From NCBI RefSeq assembly GCF_902148855.1, contig NC_043970.1, forward strand, positions 18,826,647 through 18,890,646: a DNA stretch of 64,000 bases. The letters are read 5' to 3'. Source of the DNA: Sphaeramia orbicularis (Eukaryota > Chordata > Actinopteri > Kurtiformes > Apogonidae). The notes under the pieces are model-generated. The model was not told the DNA's origin. It worked only from the letters and a program-made list of their open reading frames with translations, and searched no databases. This document shows, in pieces, positions 12,683 through 24,784 of the stretch; position 1 is the first letter of the stretch; every line of letters begins with the position of its first letter. The position numbers were made by a program, and so were the translations under genes.

Positions 12683-15600
12683 ATGGATCAGTGTGAGGAG
12701 AGCGAAGAGGGTTCTCCCTTAAAACCCACAGTCAGCTCCCTCAAAGCACCCAGATCTGAACGTAGATCTGGCAGCCCCTTCAAAGGACCTGAATCTGAAG
12801 TGGGACCTGACAGCACTCCCAAAGCTCAGAGGTAAGGGAACCATCTCTGTTCTCCATGTCACATCCCACCTACAGTATCTCTATTCACACCTGTTTTAAA
12901 CAAACTTTGTGTCCATTTGACTATAGATGTGTGAGTATATGAAGGGCATGAAATAAACACAAATTACTTCAAGTGTCTCTTGCATGTTACCAGATGGTTC
13001 ATTCAATTAGTGTGGTGAAAAAAGACGTCTTAAATCAAAATGGGGGCCTCAGTCTTTGACTGGACTTTGCTCTGCTCACAAAAAATCTTCTAATCGGCCT
13101 TCAACTGAATTACCAGGAGAAGTCAACATTCAAGGCAAAAGAGTTTTATTGTTGGCAAAAAACACAAGAGCATTTCACAGTGACATGAACACACCAGAAT
13201 TACTCTGAGCCACATGGCTCAGACCGATACCTTATATACTAATAGAAAATGCTCATTTCCTTAACTATCATGGTTATTTTGGTGCAGATTTCTGTTGACA
13301 CAGGAGGGAATCCCCCAAATATGACCTTCACACACAGCCTGATTCCTTTACTGAGTACAACATTTATTTTGTGAGCCTCGGTTTTTTCTCCCCTCCTTCC
13401 CCAATAGGAGGGAGGGAGTGGCTTCACTTCAGTGGTTTTCTATCACTCAGTACAGCTTATGAGCAGGTCATACTATTCCTAAAAGGCCTATTTATCCCAA
13501 ATTGCCATATTGTATTATAAACACACATACATGGTAAATATTGCATACAGTGAACATTTTAAACCATTCTCAATTCTTTTTTTTGATAATGTTGTTGTTT
13601 TTTACCTCCGCCAAGGAGGTTATGTTTTTGCCGGTGTTGGTTTGTCTGTCTGTCTGTCTGTCCGTGTGCAAGATAACTCAAAAAGTCATGGATGGATTTG
13701 GATGAAAATTTCAGGAAATGTTAATACTGGCACCAGGAACAAATGATTAAATTTTGGTGGTGATTGGGGGGGCACTGATCTGCCTTGGTGGAGGTCTGCG
13801 CTCTCCGAGTGCTTTTCTAGTTTTATATACCTTAGGGCATTTTCCATGCATGCCCTTATTACTTTTGTTTGCACAGCAGTATGAATCAGCTTTTTGCCCA
13901 TCATTTCTCTGAAACATGACACCACATTAGATGCACCCGTCTTTTTGTAAATCCCACTGAAGTAACACTGTAAATCTTTGATCTTTCATGTAGATACATA
14001 TAAAACATATAAAAACATGGTTTCAGTACAGAATACAAATTGAAAGGAAAAAAAGGAAAAAGACAGAAAAACATTCACTGTGCTTTGTATGAACTTCATA
14101 TGATCCTCTCTGTCCTTCAGGACCCATGAAAGCTCAGAGTTCTCTGAACCCCAACCTGGACCTGGGCCCAGCTACATGTTAGCTAAAAGTGACCGGTCCA
14201 TGGATGGCAAATGGATACATTTTGGAAATGGAGATAATTCACTGTAAGTCATCATCAGGTCATTTTATTATGTAAGCAGAGCCAGGAAACATTTCATCCC
14301 ATGTGATCTCCGCAACATGTCCACAGAGAGTCGTACGTCCAGTCTGAACCTGAAACCAGCTGTGTGTCCCTCACAAGTGAAATATCCATGGAACCACCAC
14401 TACATTTTGCATCAAAAAATCAGTGTTCTGTGAGGAAGAAGATAAGACAGAGGTGAGTTTGAGTCTCTTTTCCAACAAAGACCTGGCCAAAACTTAATAC
14501 AGAAATCATTGTTAAAACAATAAACACAAAAGAAAAACAACCATCATACACCACAATGTAAAATTGAACAATTGTGCCCACATGACCATCATTTTATATA
14601 ACATCTCTGTGCACATTACATCATACAAAAATGCACAGAACATTGTTTCTGGTGGACTTCAATCTGTGGGCACAGTGGGTAATAATGGACACAGCAGACG
14701 TAAAGGCTGTGGTGTATCACTAGTGGGATAAACATTGATAGTGCTTTGCTACATGCAGAGACTGCAGGAGCAACTTGAAATACAGCATTGTTGGACCATC
14801 ATCATGGTATGGTGGTAGGGCAGACCGGGCACATTCTGCATCTTCAGCAAGTATCTCAGGTTCACAGGTGTTTCGCCCCTTAACCTGTACACCTGGTCTG
14901 AGCCTGTCTTCCCAGGGAACGGTGAGCTCAACTATCATGATGTGTTTTGAGTTCCTGGAGAAAAGAACCATGTCTGGTTGGAGAGTGGTTGTTACCACTT
15001 TCTCTGGGAACAAAAGCTTCCTCTTATGGTCCACACACGTGTCCCAATCAGATGCTGCTGCGAAATCTAATGGCAGGTTCTTGACAGTTTTACTTGCCCT
15101 CAGAGCCTTGTTCCCTTCCCTCTAGAAACCAATGCCACTGGGTAGAGGAGCATCATTGTTGTTGGGTTTGACTCTGTGGACATCAGTCCACTTGGCAGCC
15201 TCTGTCAGGACTCCATCATGGCTCCACCTGTATTGACTGTTAGCCAGTGCCTTTGGGCATCCTGATAGAATGTGACTGAGAGTACTAAGGGGGCCTCCAC
15301 ACTGCTTGCAGGATGGGTCCTTCTCCTTCCCCTAGGTCTTCAGGTTGTTTGGAGTTTGTTAATGATTGGCCACGGCACAAAGAAGGAAGGTCAGCTTTCC
15401 CTAGTTGTTTCCCCATAGTTCTTTCCACCAGAGTGGGCATTCCAGTGTTTTGTCCCACTGCATCCACTGTGTCTGGGAGGAAAGCCCACTGCACTAAATT
15501 TACATGGTGGTTTTTCTCCACTGCCTCTTGAACCCTCTGCACGCCAAACTCTCTTCTGCCTTTAGTGTTGGGCCTGCTTCAGCTCAATATTTCAGATGTA

Positions 15601-18600
15601 GATGTTCATTGCACAAATCAAAATAGGCATGTGTAAAATGTGGTGGGATGACACCAACATTTCAGATGCCTTTATTTTCCTTGCCCAGACACACACGATC
15701 CACAATTACATTTTTTTTTTTTTACTTTGCAGAATGGTTTTGAAAATCTCTGTTTTTAAAAACTCTGTGAATGAGAGACCCAGAATAGCCATTTGGCAAA
15801 AATACCCATATTAGTGTGGACAAGGCAATAATGTGAACTCATTGGTCCATAGAGTGGAGCAGCAGAGCTCAGATGTTCCCAGTGATCATCAACAACATAC
15901 TCACCTGGACTCCACATTTGAGGTATGTACCTGTTCATCCATTTCTCATTTTTTTTCACATTTCACATTCATCTTCCTGATACATGTTTTACATCAGTGG
16001 ACAGAAAGTACATGCAACATGGATCTGATGTTTGTTTATAAAATGCTGCTTTGTGACACTCAAAATGTATTCTGTTTTAGCTGCTGGAGAGGACCATCAT
16101 CAATTTTGTCACAAATGAATTAAAGAAATTCCGTGAAGTTCTGAGTTCTGATTACCCAGAATGCTTAGACCCTCTGAAGGATAAAGATGAAGAGCAGAGG
16201 AAGAGCAGAGAGGCATTTCTGCAGATCACACTGAACTTCCTGAGGAGGATGAAGCAGGAGGAGCTGGCTGACCGTCTGCAGAGCAGTAAGATGATTCTGT
16301 ACAGATTTAACAGAGAAGTAAAAGTCCCTCTGTTTGCTGTATACTGATGGTTTTATTTGCTGCCTTCATTTAGGGAGTGTTTATGGAGCTCAGCATAAAC
16401 TGAAGCATAACCTGCAGCAGAAGTTTCAGTGTGTGTTTGAAGGCATCACTAAAGCAGAAAACCCCAAAACCCTCCTGAATCAGATCTACACAGAGCTCTA
16501 CATCACAGAGGGAGGGGCTGCAGAGGTCAATAATGAACATGAAGTCAGACAGATTGAAACAGCGTCCAGGAAGCCAGACAGGCCAGAAACAACCATCACA
16601 TGTAGGGACATCTTTAAAGGCTCACCAGACAGAGATACACCAATCAGAGCAGTGCTGGCAAAGGGAGTAGCTGGCATTGGGAAAACAGTCTTAACACAGA
16701 AGTTCAGTCTAGACTGGGCTGAAGGCAAAGCCAACCAGAACATACTGTTCACCTTTCCATTCACGTTCAGACAGCTGAATGTGCTTAAAGAGAAAAAGTT
16801 CAGCTTGGTGGAACTTGTTCATCGCTTCTTCGCTGAAACCAAAGAAGCAGGGATCTGCCACTTTGAAAATTTCCAGGTCGTGTTCATCTTTGATGGTCTG
16901 GATGAGTGTCGACCTCCTCTGGAGTTCAACAACACTCGGATCCTGACTGATGTTACAGAGTCTACCACAGTGGATGTGCTTCTCGTAAACCTCATCAGGG
17001 GGAATCTGCTTCCTTCTGCTCGCGTCTGGATAACAACACGGCCAGCAGCAGCCAATCAGATCCCTGCTGAGTGTTTTGACAGGGTGACAGAGATCAGAGG
17101 GTTCACTGATGAACAGAAAGAAGAGTACTTCAGGAAGAGATTCAAGGATGAGAAGCTGGCCAACACAATCATCTCCCACATCAAGACATCACGAAGCCTC
17201 CACATCATGTGCCACATCCCAGTCTTTTGCTGGATCACTGCTACAGTTCTAGAGGATGTGTTGAAGACCACAGAGGGAGGAGAGCTGCCCAAGACCCTGA
17301 CTGAGATGTACGTGCACTTCCTTGTTGTTCAGGCCAAAGTGAAAAACATCAAGTATGATGGAAAGTCTGAGGCAGATCCACACTGGAGTGCAGATACCAG
17401 GAAGATGATTGAGTCTCTGGGAAAACTAGCATTTGAGCATCTGCAGAAAGGAAACCTGATCTTCTATGAGTCAGACCTAACAGAGTGTGGCATTAATATC
17501 AATGCAGCCTCAGTGTACTCAGGCGTGTTCACAGAGGTCTTTATAGAGGAGAGAGGGCTGCACCAGGACAAAGTGTTCTGCTTTGTCCATCTAAGTGTTC
17601 AGGAGTTTCTGGCTGCTCTTTATGTCCATCTGACCTTCATCACCACTGGAGTCAATCTGTTGTCAGAAGAACAAACAACACTTCAGAGATGTGAATCTGC
17701 AGAGACACAGCTCTACCAGACTGCTGTGGACAAGGCCTTAGAGAGTCCAAATGGACACCTGGACTTGTTTCTACGCTTCCTCCTGGGTCTCTCGCTGTCA
17801 ACCAATCAGAATCTACTACGAGGTCTGCTGAAACAGACAGGAAGTAGCTCTGAGACCAGTCAGAAAATAATTGAGTACATCAAGAAGAAGATTGAGGAGA
17901 ATCAGTCTGTTGAGAGAAGCATCAATCTGTTCCACTGTCTGAATGAACTGAATGATCATTCTCTGGTGAATCAGATCCAACTGTTCCTGAGTTCAGGACA
18001 TCTCTTTAAACAGAAACTCTCTCCTGCTCAGTGGTCAGCTCTGATCTTCATCTTACTGTCATCAGAGAAAGACCTGAAGGTGTTTGACCTGAAGAAGTAC
18101 TGTGCTACAGAGGAGGCTGTCCTGAGGCTGCTGCCAGTGGTCAAAGCCTCTAATAAAGCTCTGTAAGTACAGAAACAATGAGGTTTATTGAATATCAGTG
18201 TAATATACTGCTACAATATGTTTTTTTTTCCAGGTTGAGTGGCTGTAACCTTTCAGAGAAAAGTTGTGAAGCTCTGTCCTCAGTTCTCAGCTCCCAGTCT
18301 TCTAGTCTGAGAGAGTTAGATTTGAGTAACAATGACCTCCAAGACTCAGGAGTGAAGCTACTGGCAGATGGACTGAAGAGTCCCGACTGCAGACTGGAGA
18401 CTATCAGGTTAGAATTCCTCAACACAATGAAACAAGTGATCATTAAAATGTTGTTCTACATTTAATGGATCATTCTAACTGGTGAAGTGTTGTCTTTGAT
18501 CATTTCTACCCCGGCATTGTCCTGAACTGAATCAATAACCCAGAAAATGGACACAGAGAAATCAAACTACTGGAGTTAAATACACGCATGGTCAAATTAT

Positions 18601-20189
18601 CATCCTGTTTATTTCACATTTTCAGATGTTGTGTGTGATGTGTTGCATGTGCAGACTCTCAGGCTGTCTGATCACAGAGGAAGGCTGTGCATCTTTAGCT
18701 TCTGCTTTGAGGTCCAACCCATCGCATCTTAAAGAACTGGACCTGAGCTACAACCATCCAGGAGACTCAGGACAAGAGCTGGTTGCTGCACTGGAGGATC
18801 CACACTGCAGCCTGGACACTCTCAGGTATGGACTGAGTTTCTGCAGCCACATTAATGTGTGATAGAACAGGTTGAAATGGAGGGAACACTGTCAGAACTC
18901 AATACAGATCCTTTACTGAAGTCACAGCCAATGTTGAAAACTAAAGAAATTCCATAAGCAAATAAAAACAACCATTTAGTCACTTTGAACAGGAAACCTT
19001 CAGCGGACCAGAGTGATATAATGTCCACGTTTGCGTGCTGCTCTGCTCATTTCATCAGGTTGGAGTTTGGTGGAGTCCAATGGTTAACACCAGGCCTGGG
19101 TCTGAGAAAGTGTAAGTGGGACTTTCTTTTGATTAATTAAAGACAACCTCAAACTGGGCCGGGGTTCTATCAGTTATAAAGGAGAGGTAGAGGGTCAAAT
19201 ATCCAAATTGTTTTTTTTGAGGAACATTCTTTTCAAACTTTTCAGTAATATTCTGATATACAGTATATATTGACAAACTGGTAATTCACAGCCCATCTTT
19301 GTCCCAAAAAGATAAGACCTTTTCTAGATGCTACTTTTGTACCAAATAATGATTACAATCCCCTCTTTCACATGGTTCAAATCACTTTTTATTTATTTAT
19401 TTTAACTCATTATTGTCCCTAAATTCAATATGTTGCGAGTCTGACTGTGAGGAATGGATGTATACTTAGAAATTAAATGACAGTGGCCAGACAAAACATG
19501 AAATATGTTGTGTTCGTACTGTCTACAATGAAATACATGTCAAGAGTACATTTTAATAACATTACATTATTTTTTAAATTCACATTCCTGTACATAAGTC
19601 AGACCTGAATTTTACCAAGTACTTTTTGTGTCTGTCAGATTTCTGTGAGCTCACACTGGATCCAAACACAGCATGGAGAAGACTCAAACTGTCAGATAAC
19701 AACAAGGAGGTGACGCATGTGAAGGAATATCAGCCATATCCTGATCATGAGGACAGATTTGAGTACTGGGCTCAGCTGCTGTGTACACCTAGCCTGACTG
19801 GTCGCTGTTACTGGGAGGTTGAGAGGAACGGAGGGGTTTTGATAGCAGTGACTTACACAGGAATCAAAAGGAAAGGGCGCTCTTTAGAATGTGTGTTTGG
19901 ATTAAACACTCAGTCCTGGACCATTGAGTGTTCTGAGGATGGTTACTGTGTCCGTCATGATAACAAAGAAATATACCTCCCTCTGCCCCCATCCCACTCT
20001 GGTAGAGTAGCGGTGTATGTGGACTATCCTGCTGGCACTCTGTCCTTCTACTTAGTCTCCTCTAACACACTGATCCACCTCCATACCTTCAACACCACAT
20101 TTACTGAACCTCTGTATGCTGGGGTTAGAGTGTTTTCTGAGTCCTCTGTCTGTTTGTGTGGTCGAGAGGGTGAGTCGTCACTTGTTTAG
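12683..20189 (+). CDS. FISNA-NACHT-LRR-B30.2 NOD-like receptor (fish NLRC3/NLRP12-like), intact
   Basis: Coding exons: 12683-12831, 14121-14243, 14327-14452, 15853-15922, 16081-16285, 16374-18162, 18234-18407, 18655-18825, 19059-19111 and 19639-20189. The sum is 3411 nt (1136 residues plus stop), and every junction is GT-AG and phase-compatible. Residues 1-156 come from small repetitive N-terminal exons rich in S/P/E. Residues 157-224 ([17 protein letters not shown]) are the usual helical segment of fish NLRs. FISNA follows, then NACHT with Walker A GVAGIGKT (322-329) and Walker [10 protein letters not shown] (about 394-402), then winged-helix/HD2. The 174- and 171-nt exons each hold LRR units ([13 protein letters not shown]). 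The PRY-SPRY/B30.2 domain spans about 954-1136 ([23 protein letters not shown]). Family role: cytosolic innate immune sensor. The ligand cannot be told from sequence. The two LRR exons are at the short end for the family. Confidence 0.93.
13604..13820 (+). repeat. Interspersed repeat with CCTCCGCCA ends, copy 1 (NLR intron 1)
   Basis: It begins ACCTCCGCCAAGGAGGT and ends TGGAGGTCTGCGCTCTCCGA followed by GTGCTTTTCTAG. A second, oppositely oriented copy lies at 51550-51742. A (GTCT)n stretch lies at about 13645-13661. The ends form an imperfect inverted repeat (CCTCCGCCA / TGGTGGAGG). I have seen this repeat in many fish introns but cannot assign a superfamily with certainty. Confidence 0.65.
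14660..15560 (-). mobile_element. Fragment of a non-LTR retrotransposon-like polyprotein (R2-type?) in NLR intron 3
   Basis: The minus strand encodes [16 protein letters not shown] then [12 protein letters not shown] near 14990-14900. Further upstream on that strand are [19 protein letters not shown] near 15280-15230 and related pieces up to 15540. These resemble the C-terminal part of fish polyproteins usually labelled R2-like, which read 'TLRPDxV...IVELTVPWE' and 'HILSGCxxAL'. Stops and frame changes break the copy. The element ends and exact clade are not determinable by eye. It lies antisense to the receptor gene between exons 3 and 4. Confidence 0.6.
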
Positions 20190-20228
20190 AGAAACATCCT
20201 CAATCCCCATCTCATAGTTCAGTCTGTT

Positions 20229-20525
20229 TGACCTAGGGGTAATAATGGACCCAGACCTAAACTTTAACAGTCACATTACATCAATTACATCATCAGCCTT
20301 TTACCATCTCAAAAACATCGCTAGAATCAAAGGTTTACTGTCTAAACCAGACTTAGACAGACTTATCCCTGCATTTATCTCTTGCAGGTTAGACTACTGT
20401 AACGGCCTTCTCACTGGACTCTCTAAACCAGCTGTCAGATAGGTGCAGTCCATCCAGAACGCTGCTGCTCGGGTCCTGACTAGAACCAGGAAGTACGACC
20501 ATATTAGTCCTGTGCTCAACCTTAG
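20229..20525 (+). mobile_element. L2/CR1-type LINE reverse-transcriptase fragment downstream of the NLR stop
   Basis: The plus strand reads LGVIMDPDLNFNSHITSITS, then AFYHLKNIARIKGLLS, then RLDYCNGLLTGL, then IQNAAARVLTRTRKYDHISP with a stop between the last two. This is the C-terminal thumb region of an L2-like reverse transcriptase. It begins about 40 bp after the receptor stop codon, so it probably lies in the 3' UTR. The upstream RT core is absent (5'-truncated). Confidence 0.85.
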
Positions 20526-21239
20526 TGTGTTGTTGGGGGACAGAACAAGAAATTATTACTTTTGTGACATTTTTCAAAATTTTTATTGTTATGTAAAAAA
20601 TCAAGGTCAATGAAGTTACCATATTTGGTTCCTTATCCGTACATGGCATAAAAAATTAAATCAAAAATCCATGAAGTAGATATAACAAATAGAAAAAACA
20701 TGTGTAAGGTGAAAGGAACATGTATTTTAGAACATTAGAATATGACTTTTAGAATATTAGACCAACATAAGTGCTGATCCAGACCCCTGTCCACATCCAC
20801 ATTCTCCCTTTGAACATCATTCCTTACATTAGTACCATTACTTCATGGTACATAACAAAGCAGGTACACTCATTGTTCATGCAGAGGTGGACCTTACAGA
20901 CCTTGTAGACCACATTGGACCTGAGATTGTTGACTCACTGTCCTCACTGGAACTGTTGATGTCACTGTCTTGTAATGTATGTAGAAATTACCAAAAATAG
21001 TCATTTGCCCATTTAAGAGTTAATAGGTTAACTGGTGAATCTAAATCGCCTGTTAGTGTGGATGTTAGTCCTGTGATGAGCTGGCAAAGCAGATTAAGGG
21101 CTTTGGAAAATTAATAAATGAATGAAGTCATTTATGTCTGACTGCCTCTGCTTTTGAGTCAGAACTCAGCCAGATTTGTCACACTCATCATCTCACTGTA
21201 TCTACTGCTGCTCTCAGGTCAGTGAAATGACAGTAAAAC
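20526..21239. other. NLR 3' flank
   Basis: AT-rich, with no reading frame of note and no repeat ends recognised before the foldback element begins. A possible 3' UTR of the receptor gene. Confidence 0.4.
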
Positions 21240-21241
21240 TA

Positions 21242-22605
21242 TGGAGAGACATTTGTTTCTTTATTCATCAGTCAAAAAGAATGGATTTGCAATTAAAAAA
21301 CAGATTTGCAACTAAAAACGAGATTTGACAGCAAAAGACAGTAAGCAGCAATAAAAAAAAAGATAATTTTGCTTATAAATCAGTCCTCTTTACTTGTGAG
21401 TCAAAAACTTTTGCTTGAAAATCACTGTGACTGCACAGGCTGTGAATGTACAGGCTGTAGCCGACGCTATTTTGTGTAATTCATTACTTGAGACACATTT
21501 CATTTTCAAAGAGCAACAGACTATCAACTGACCTCACAGTAACATAACACAACGGAGAAGTGGGTTTAACATGGAAGCTGGAGCCGTAGCTGGAGCCAGG
21601 TCAAACCCACATTGTAAGACCGGATAAGTGGAGTTTACTTAAAAAAATTTGAGGAAACCAATTGCCTTAAAAAATGTAAGTAATGAGTGATGAAAACTTG
21701 TGTGTATTAAACTTAAATGCTTGATTTGAATAGAATTACTATTTTAAGTGCAACACACTAAACACCAAGTTAATTTAACTTAAAATTTATTGCAATGTCA
21801 ATTGCTTTGTATAATCATTAGACTTAATATCATCAGTTCATGGGACTCAATTCCAAGTTAGTGTTAATTGAAATTTTTTGCAATATGTATTGCTTTGCAT
21901 AATTCATCAACTTGACATATTACAGCATGAATGGAAGTTAGCTTAATATGATTTACCAATAGAGGAAGACCGTAACTTCAGGAGGTCATACAAATTTGCG
22001 TTCAACATTATCAAATCTGTGATGAACAGGAAAGCTATTGTTTGGTCTATGGCTCTGACTCATGGTGCAGCTCTACAAAAATACAAAAACAAAAAGGCCT
22101 ATAAACATTGCCATACACACATTAAGTCAAAATTAACACACACACCACAACCCCACTGAACCCCTGCACATAAAAATAATGCATTTTCAACAACATGCCC
22201 AATACCCACAATGCAATGTGGAGATTAAAAGGTGTGGTCATGACTAAACTTTTTCATACTTTTGACAATGTCTACAAATTAGTAGAATATACTTATCATT
22301 TTATAGTAATGTAATAAAACTTAGATCATTTAAGTACATTATAATTAAAGCGTTTTAATAAATACAAAGTCCGGGCTTACAGTGCACCAATAGAAACTCT
22401 TCTCTCACCCATTAGTGTAGGCCACACCCATTAAGTGCAGTTTAATTCACAAGCAAAACTTTTGAAGTTGCAAGCAAAGAGGACTGATTTATAAGCAAAA
22501 CAATCTCTTTTTTATTGCCACTTACTGTCTTTTGCTCTCAAATCTCTTTTTTGGTTGCAAATCCATTCCTTTTGATTAATGAATAAAGAAACAAATGTCT
22601 CTCCA
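21242..22605. mobile_element. TA-flanked foldback element with very long terminal inverted repeats
   Basis: The left arm (about 21242-21425) and the reverse complement of the right arm (about 22440-22605) match over roughly 170 bp. Both begin TGGAGAGACATTTGTTTCTT and both carry GCAAAAGACAGTAAG and TATAAATCAGTCCTCTTT. TA lies on both sides (21240-21241 and 22606-22607). The left arm has an extra duplicated stretch of about 20 bp near 21290-21330. No transposase frame is present. The TA flanks suggest the Tc1/mariner superfamily, but the arm length is unusual for it. Confidence 0.85.
21613..22381. mobile_element. Non-autonomous element nested inside the foldback element
   Basis: The left end TGTAAGACCGGA and the reverse complement of the right end TGTAAGCCCGGA are inverted. 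The interior is A+T-rich. Near 22150-22215 it carries CCCCTGCACATA then ATACCCACAATGCAATG, a block also present near 51808-51870 in another element, so the two are relatives. No clear target duplication is visible. Confidence 0.55.
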
Positions 22606-22607
22606 TA

Positions 22608-24784
22608 TCAAACCTGGCAGTTGCTAACCTGCAATTATTTATGCTCATCAACAGAAATGAATGTCTAACTCTTGTAGTAACTCCGCACTAGTTTAGTCAG
22701 AGAGGTGGTCCACTCATAATCTGTAACAGTTTAAAAGGGGACGAAACTCCAAACTAGTATAAAACTGGAGGACAGTGCGTTTGTCTGAGCTGTTCTGGCT
22801 CTCATCTCTAGTGGAAGGTTAGAGAAGTTAGAAAAGGTTAGAAAAGTTCCCAAAACGAGGAAAATAGGACTCATTCAGTGGACTCTTAACTTAGTTCAGT
22901 ATTTAGTATAGTAGATGTGATGGGTACACAGTGCACCATGCAGGATGAACACATTTTTATTATTGCTGAAAATACAACACTAATGAAGAGAAGAGAAAAT
23001 AGAGAAAACTGAACTGAAAATATTATAACAAGCAAATTGAGTATTTTGGTTTTTGGTGGGCCATATACATGACAAACAACTTCCATATGTGTGGTGATCT
23101 TTGCAGTATATTAATAATAGAGTGTTTTTATTCATTTAATCATGAAAGACATTAATCATATTCATCATGCATAATATTGTTTTTGTACTGATAAATGTTA
23201 TCTGATTTATATATTTCAACCTAGGGAATGTGTAGGTGGTGTGATTTTCTGTCTGTACTTAAACTGATCAGTAACTCCAGTTTTGTTATCCATAATAAAA
23301 CTTCTGTGAATGAAAACCTTTGTCACTTGTAACTTTTCTTTCACCACACTAATTGATGTTACAGCATCAGGATTGGCCTGATCTACTCATGTAGTGCCAA
23401 ACTGAGGTAACCAGAGTTTCTTGTGCTTGTCAAAGAAAAATATGGTAATGTAAATAAGAGAATGGCTTGCGTTTTTGGTGCTGTATTCCAGGGGAAATTG
23501 TTACAGCAACACCATAGATCTTTTGCTCACAGGGTCCCCCTAAAGTCAAGAAAAGGTATTGTCTGTAACAACTGTCATAAAATCTGTATAACTGTAATAC
23601 TTGCGCATTTGTTGACAGGCCATTGATGCCAGCAAGCTTTCTGAGGCAAGACAATTAATGTGCATTCAACCGTTACTCAACTATTACTCAAAGATACAGC
23701 ACAATAGTATTGAAAGCAGCGCAAAATACCAAATCAAACAATTAAATTAGTCGGGATCAGCTGGTTTGAACAAATCTAGAGATAAAGACTCAGATCAGTC
23801 TTCATATTTCAGAAATTTAATGTCAACAGCTAACGTAACATAATTTACATCAACTGACATCACATACAGCAGGATCATAAGTTTGAGGTTTGTTCACATT
23901 ATTACAAACTGGAGACACATCCTCCACATACATGAACTGAACATACTATAATATGACAATAACATGATGCTGTAATAATGGTGTCGTAATATTGTACTTA
24001 ATCCTGCTGCTGTACTTTAAGCATAAATGCTTCAGTTACAACCCATGAAATTTGAAGATGTTTGCTAATTAACATGTATTTCTGTGAACACAAAATAATT
24101 TTGGTCAACAAATAATTAGTGGTGCATAATTAAGGAATGTGATGGAATCATAAAGCAGATAATGGGCTGCGACACCACATTCAGCTCCAGTGTGAAAACG
24201 AGGAATTCATTCATCAGAACATTCAACATCAAACATGTGCGATATCACAATCACATGACCTCACAGGCCTTCATTACAACAAAACTGCAGGAATATCACT
24301 TGTGCCAAAAAGCAGTAGTCACATATGATACACAAGAATCTTATAGTTTTGGAACATTTCAAAGCTGTAATGTGTGAAACCTACAGTACATGGTTAAGTG
24401 TTTGCTACATAGTACATAGGGTACATTAGAAATTACACAGGCTTCACACATTATACAATGAACAGTTTCCAAATCTATGCACTTCTCATGTAAAAACACA
24501 TGATCCTGTTTAGCTCATATGGAGAACATGTGAAACTCTACTACAGTTTAGATTCCTTCTGGGTGAATAATTACTAAAATTAAATAACCTGTGTCTCACC
24601 ACGTGTTTCACATCAGGTTCAGCTTCTAGAGGACTTCATGTGATCACCATAGAACACTGAATAATTGTTACAGATTCATTTTATGTGTGGATTTACTGGG
24701 AACCATTCACAACATCTGATTAATACATTATGCTGTATTAGACTATAGTGTGGAGAAGCAAAGCCTTGTGTTTTATGATACGTT
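22608..24784. other. Intergenic stretch between the NLR gene and mat2b
   Basis: AT-rich. I see no coding exon, RNA gene or recognisable repeat end. The segment just left of 24785 should contain the mat2b 3' UTR, but I could not pick a convincing polyadenylation signal. Confidence 0.4.

Noticed and set aside
16709-17179. Antisense 156-codon frame in the receptor NACHT exon
   Set aside because: Shadow of a well-supported coding exon.
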